Shown: positions 60,543 through 64,000 of the stretch, piece by piece | Layout: each line of letters begins with the position of its first letter | Position numbering within the stretch: position 1 is the first letter of the stretch | NCBI RefSeq assembly: GCF_902499175.1 | Contig: NZ_CABVQC010000017.1 | Location: forward strand, 59,891 to 123,890 | Length of the DNA: 64,000 nucleotides | DNA from: Burkholderia aenigmatica | Lineage (GTDB): Bacteria > Pseudomonadota > Gammaproteobacteria > Burkholderiales > Burkholderiaceae | Direction: 5' to 3' | The notes under the pieces: generated by a model | Databases searched by the model: none | What the model was told of the DNA's origin: nothing | The model's input: only the letters and a program-made list of their open reading frames with translations | Position numbers and translations under genes: made by a program

Positions 60543-62810
60543 GTGCATTGCTATACGCTGGCGCGGCGGCCGATCTGTGCCGCGCTGTTCGGCGCGTTCG
60601 GCCTGTCCGCCGCCCCGGCTCACGCCGATTCGTCGCCGCAAGGCGCCACCCCGCCTTCCACCGTCCTCATCGCCGCGTCCACGCGCGGCGACGGGGCGCT
60701 GCTCGACCCCGTGACCGTCACGGCCAACCGCACCGCCACGGCCGTGAGCCGCACGGCGGCGTCCGTCTCGGTGATCACCGACGAGGATCTGGAAGAACAG
60801 CAGGCCACCAACATCAAGGACGCGCTACGCTACGAGCCGGGCATCACGGTGCGCCGCACCGCGTACCGGCCCGGCAGCGCCGCGCTCGGCGGCGGCCGCG
60901 ACGGCGATTCGAGCATCAACATCCGCGGCCTCGAAGGCAATCGCGTGCTGCTGATGGAGGACGGCATCCGCCTGCCGAACGCGTTTTCATTTGGCCCGCT
61001 CGAAGCGGGGCGCGGCGACTACGCCGACCTCGACACGCTCAAGCGCATCGAGATCCTGCGCGGGCCGGCCTCGGCGCTGTACGGCAGCGACGGCCTGACC
61101 GGTGCGGTGAACTTCATCACGAAGGATCCGCGCGACCTGCTGTCGATCTACCACAAGCCCTACTACTTCTCGTTCCGGCCGAGCTACGACTCGGCCGACC
61201 GCAGCATCGGCGCGACCGTGTCGGCCGCGGGCGGCAACGATCGCGTGCAGGGGATGATCATCGCCGACGGCCGGCGCGGCCACGAGGTCGACACGCGCGG
61301 CGGCAACAACTCGGCGAGCACGCTGCGCACCACGTCGAATCCGCAGGACGCCTATTCGGAATCGCTGCTCGGCAAGCTCGTGCTGACACCCACCACGCGC
61401 GACACGATCAAGTTGACCGCCGAAACGGTGCAGCGCCGCGTGAGCACCGACGTGCTGTCGGCGATCAGCCCGCCGACCACGCTCGGCCTCACGACCTACG
61501 ACCGGCTCGAACGCAACCGCTTCAGCGTCGACTACGATTTCCGCGACGATGCGTTCCGCTGGTTCCAGACCGCGCACGTGCAGTTCTACTACCAGGACGC
61601 GAAGCAGGACCAGTACGCGTTCGAGACGCGCGGCCGGGCGGCTTCGCGCTCGCGCGACAACCAGTACAAGGAGCGCACGTTCGGCGGCTCCGCGTTCGCC
61701 GAGAGCGGCTTCGCGACCGGCCCGTTCGCGCACAAGCTGCTGTATGGCGTCGACGGCAGCCTGTCGCGCGTGACGAACATGCGCGACGGCACGGTGCCGG
61801 GCGTCGGCGAAGCATTCCCGAACAAGGCGTTCCCCGACACCGACTACACGCTGTTCGGCGCGTTCGTGCAGGACCAGATCGGCTACGGCCGCCTGCTCGT
61901 CACGCCAGGCCTGCGCTTCGACACGTACCGGCTGAGCCCGACCGAGAACGATCCGCTGTTCACCGGCAAGGCCGTATCGACGAGCGCGAACGAACTGTCG
62001 CCGCGTGTCGCCGTGCTCTACGAGATCACGCCCGCGGTCATTCCGTACGTGCAGTACGCGCACGGCTTCCGCGCGCCGACGCCCGACCAGGTGAACAGCA
62101 GCTTCTCGAACCCGGTGTACGGCTACACGTCGATCGGCAATCCGAACCTGAAGCCCGAGACGAGCGACACGTTCGAAGCAGGCCTGCGCGGCAAGGCCGG
62201 CACCGGCTACGGCGTCGTGCGCTACAGCGCGGCCGCGTTCACGGGCCGCTACCGCAACTTCATCTCGCGCACGACGATCGCCGGCAGCGGCCGGCCGGCC
62301 GACCCGTTCGTGTTCCAGTACGTGAACTTCGCCGACGCGCGCATTCACGGCCTCGAAGGCCGCGCCGAATGGGTGATGCCGAACGGCATCACGCTGAAGA
62401 CGGCAATGGCGTTCACGAAGGGCTCGACGCAAAACGACGGCGCGGCCAGCCAGCCGCTGAACACCGTCAACCCGTTCTCGGCCGTGTTCGGCGTGCGCTA
62501 CGAGCCGACCGAACGCTGGTACGTGCAGACCGACCTGCTGTTCCAGGCCGCGAAACGCGACAAGGACATCGACAAGTCCGACTGCTCGAACAAGACCTGC
62601 TTCTCGCCGCCGTCGTCGTTCGTCGTCGACCTGCGCGGCGGCTACCGCTTCAACAAGCACGTGAGCGCGACGATCGGCATCCGCAACCTGTTCGACCGCA
62701 AGTACTGGAACTGGTCGGACGTGCGCGGCATCGCCGCCGATTCGCAGGTGCTCGATGCGTATACGTCGCCCGGTCGCACGGTCGCCGTCAGCATGAAAGT
62801 GGATTTCTGA
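60543..62810 (+). CDS. hmuR: TonB-dependent heme/hemoglobin receptor
   Basis: A 755-residue outer-membrane receptor. A signal peptide (CAALFGAFGLSAAPAHA) is followed by the plug domain (PVTVTANRTATAVSRTAASVSVITDEDL, residues about 57-84; SINIRGLEGNRVLLMEDGIRLP; IEILRGPASALYGSDGLTGAVNF) and a 22-strand barrel. VQYAHGFRAPTPDQVNSSFSNP contains the FRAP box typical of heme receptors, and the NPNLKPETS motif follows it. The C-terminal aromatic residue is present. I start at the GTG at 60543 (GGGAG seven bases upstream); a TTG at 60435 would add 36 residues before the signal. It heads a Fur-controlled hmuRSTUV-like operon. Confidence 0.87.
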   Translation: MHCYTLARRPICAALFGAFGLSAAPAHADSSPQGATPPSTVLIAASTRGDGALLDPVTVTANRTATAVSRTAASVSVITDEDLEEQQATNIKDALRYEPGITVRRTAYRPGSAALGGGRDGDSSINIRGLEGNRVLLMEDGIRLPNAFSFGPLEAGRGDYADLDTLKRIEILRGPASALYGSDGLTGAVNFITKDPRDLLSIYHKPYYFSFRPSYDSADRSIGATVSAAGGNDRVQGMIIADGRRGHEVDTRGGNNSASTLRTTSNPQDAYSESLLGKLVLTPTTRDTIKLTAETVQRRVSTDVLSAISPPTTLGLTTYDRLERNRFSVDYDFRDDAFRWFQTAHVQFYYQDAKQDQYAFETRGRAASRSRDNQYKERTFGGSAFAESGFATGPFAHKLLYGVDGSLSRVTNMRDGTVPGVGEAFPNKAFPDTDYTLFGAFVQDQIGYGRLLVTPGLRFDTYRLSPTENDPLFTGKAVSTSANELSPRVAVLYEITPAVIPYVQYAHGFRAPTPDQVNSSFSNPVYGYTSIGNPNLKPETSDTFEAGLRGKAGTGYGVVRYSAAAFTGRYRNFISRTTIAGSGRPADPFVFQYVNFADARIHGLEGRAEWVMPNGITLKTAMAFTKGSTQNDGAASQPLNTVNPFSAVFGVRYEPTERWYVQTDLLFQAAKRDKDIDKSDCSNKTCFSPPSSFVVDLRGGYRFNKHVSATIGIRNLFDRKYWNWSDVRGIAADSQVLDAYTSPGRTVAVSMKVDF

Positions 62811-62859
62811 TGCGCGCCGCCCGCGCTGCCACCCCAACCGTTACTTGAAGGAGTCCGAC

Positions 62860-63951
62860 ATGATGCAATCCGCCCTTCCCGGTCAACCCGCCACGCCGGC
62901 CCGCGCGGCCGCCGCGCTGCGCGACGCGTTCATCAAGCTCAAGACCGAGCGCCAGTTGCGCAACCGCGACGTCGCGCAGGCGCTCGGCGTCAGCGAAGGC
63001 GAAGCGCTCGCCGCGTTCGTCGGCGAACACGTCGTGCGGCTCGACGCGCGCTTTCCGGCGATGTTCGAGGAAATGCCGCGCCTCGGCCGCGTGATGGCAC
63101 TCACGCGCAACGACACGGCCGTCCACGAAAAGGACGGCGAGTATGCGCAGATGAGCCACGACGGCCCCGTCGGCCTCGCGCTCGGCGATATCGATCTGCG
63201 CATCTTCTATCGTCACTGGGTATCGGCGTTCGCGGTGCGCGACGAGACCGCGCATGGCCCGCTGAAGAGCCTGCAATTCTTCGACGCGCAGGGCCATGCG
63301 ATCCACAAGGTCTACCTGCGTGCGCACAGTGATCATGCCGCGTACGACGCGTTCGTCGAACGCTGGCGCGCAGCGTCGCAGGAGCCCGGCCTCGAGGTCG
63401 TGCCCGCCACGCCGAAAACGCCCGAGCGCGCCGACACCGAGATCGACGTCGCGGGCTTCCGCGCCGCTTGGGACGCGATGACCGACACGCACCAGTTCTT
63501 CGGCATCACGCAGCGCTTCGGCGTGAGCCGCATGCAGGCGCTGCGCCTCGCCGATCCGCAATACGCGTATCCGGTCGAAACCACGCACGCGCTGCGTCAC
63601 GTGCTCCAGCAGGCAGCACTAAGCGGCCAGCCGATCATGGTATTCGTCGGCAACGCCGGGATGATCCAGATCCATACGGGCCCCGTCGCGAACGTGCGCG
63701 AGGTCGGCGCATGGATCAACGTACTCGACCCGGGCTTCAACCTGCACGTGCGCGAGGATCTGATCGCCGCCGCGTGGGTCGTGAAGAAGCCGACCAGTGA
63801 CGGCATCGTCACGTCGCTCGAGCTGTTCGACCGGCAGGGCGACCACGTCGCGCTGCTGTTCGGCGAGCGCAAGCCCGGCAAGGTCGAGCGCGACGACTGG
63901 CGCGCGCTCGTCGCAACGCTGCCGACCGCGGCACGTGGGGACGCGCGGTGA
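62860..63951 (+). CDS. hmuS: hemin-degrading factor HmuS
   Basis: A 363-residue cytoplasmic heme-binding protein of the HemS/HmuS/ChuS family, which stores or opens imported heme to release iron. It consists of two homologous halves (RLGRVMALTRNDTAVHEKDGEY and HVLQQAALSGQPIMVFVGNAGMIQIHTGPV mark the repeats), with a histidine and arginine set for the heme. AAGGAG at 62848-62853 supports the ATG at 62860. It follows the receptor gene by 49 bases and overlaps the next gene by four bases. Confidence 0.9.
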   Translation: MMQSALPGQPATPARAAAALRDAFIKLKTERQLRNRDVAQALGVSEGEALAAFVGEHVVRLDARFPAMFEEMPRLGRVMALTRNDTAVHEKDGEYAQMSHDGPVGLALGDIDLRIFYRHWVSAFAVRDETAHGPLKSLQFFDAQGHAIHKVYLRAHSDHAAYDAFVERWRAASQEPGLEVVPATPKTPERADTEIDVAGFRAAWDAMTDTHQFFGITQRFGVSRMQALRLADPQYAYPVETTHALRHVLQQAALSGQPIMVFVGNAGMIQIHTGPVANVREVGAWINVLDPGFNLHVREDLIAAAWVVKKPTSDGIVTSLELFDRQGDHVALLFGERKPGKVERDDWRALVATLPTAARGDAR

Positions 63952-64000
63952 GCGCGCGACCGTTCGATCCGCGCCGCCGCGCGGTGCTGGCCGGCGCGGC
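63948..64000 (+). CDS. hmuT: start of a hemin ABC transporter binding protein (HmuT), cut by the window
   Basis: A GTG at 63948 overlaps the hmuS stop (GTGA) and opens a frame that begins VSARPFDPRRRAVLAGA before the window ends. The basic residues followed by a hydrophobic stretch look like the start of an export signal, possibly Tat-like. In Burkholderia heme loci hmuT follows hmuS, so this is expected to be the periplasmic heme-binding protein. Only 17 residues are visible, so the call rests on position. Confidence 0.65.
   Translation, partial: MSARPFDPRRRAVLAGA

Overview
The window is a high-GC stretch of a Burkholderia genome, most likely the B. cepacia complex and probably a secondary chromosome. 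The evidence is a complete llpE-ceoA-ceoB-opcM efflux operon with divergent ceoR, a DUF4148 protein, a Burkholderia-type porin, many LysR regulators and scattered catabolic genes. I see no tRNA, rRNA, CRISPR array, insertion sequence or prophage.

Layout. 0.2-1.2 kb: SLAC1/TehA-type anion channel. 1.6-9.7 kb: RND efflux operon and its regulator. 10.1-14.7 kb: DUF4148 protein, a possible 30-residue protein, NUP-family nucleoside protein, LysE exporter, selD and an EamA transporter. 14.8-19.2 kb: GABA catabolism (gabR-like regulator divergent from gabT-gabD). 19.8-23.8 kb: a broken OmpA-like gene and two tandem Aer-type chemoreceptors, each with a sigma-28-like promoter. 24.1-28.5 kb: methyltransferase and acetyltransferase pair, DUF523 protein, pcaF and a divergent IclR regulator. 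28.7-34.4 kb: aspartoacylase-like peptidase, amino-acid binding protein, LysR, MFS transporter and M20 amidohydrolase. 34.6-37.2 kb: acuR/acuI-like pair, CMD-like protein and a truncated azoreductase. 37.4-40.7 kb: SDR, TetR and zwf.

40.7-47.4 kb is a redox and detoxification cluster: LysR, MFS, MoaF-like protein, LLM oxidoreductase, aldo-keto reductase, old yellow enzyme and cyclase. 47.6-53.1 kb: DUF3455 protein, a TetR remnant, purine permease, small membrane proteins and a GlxA-type AraC regulator. 53.2-56.5 kb: a second LysR / binding protein / aspartoacylase module paralogous to the one at 28.7-31.8 kb. 56.6-60.3 kb: MetQ-like protein, porin and small conserved proteins. 60.4 kb to the end: heme uptake (TonB receptor behind a Fur box, hmuS, start of hmuT).

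The most useful non-coding observations are repeated operator-like palindromes that link regulators to targets: AGACGAWCGGTCT around the acuR/acuI pair, TTGATTTNAAATCAA before the MFS operon and before the aldo-keto reductase, and AATGAGTGA-N4-TCA repeats before the TetR and SDR genes. The best protein-level oddity is the LlpE hydrolase, whose nucleophile elbow carries Asp instead of Ser.
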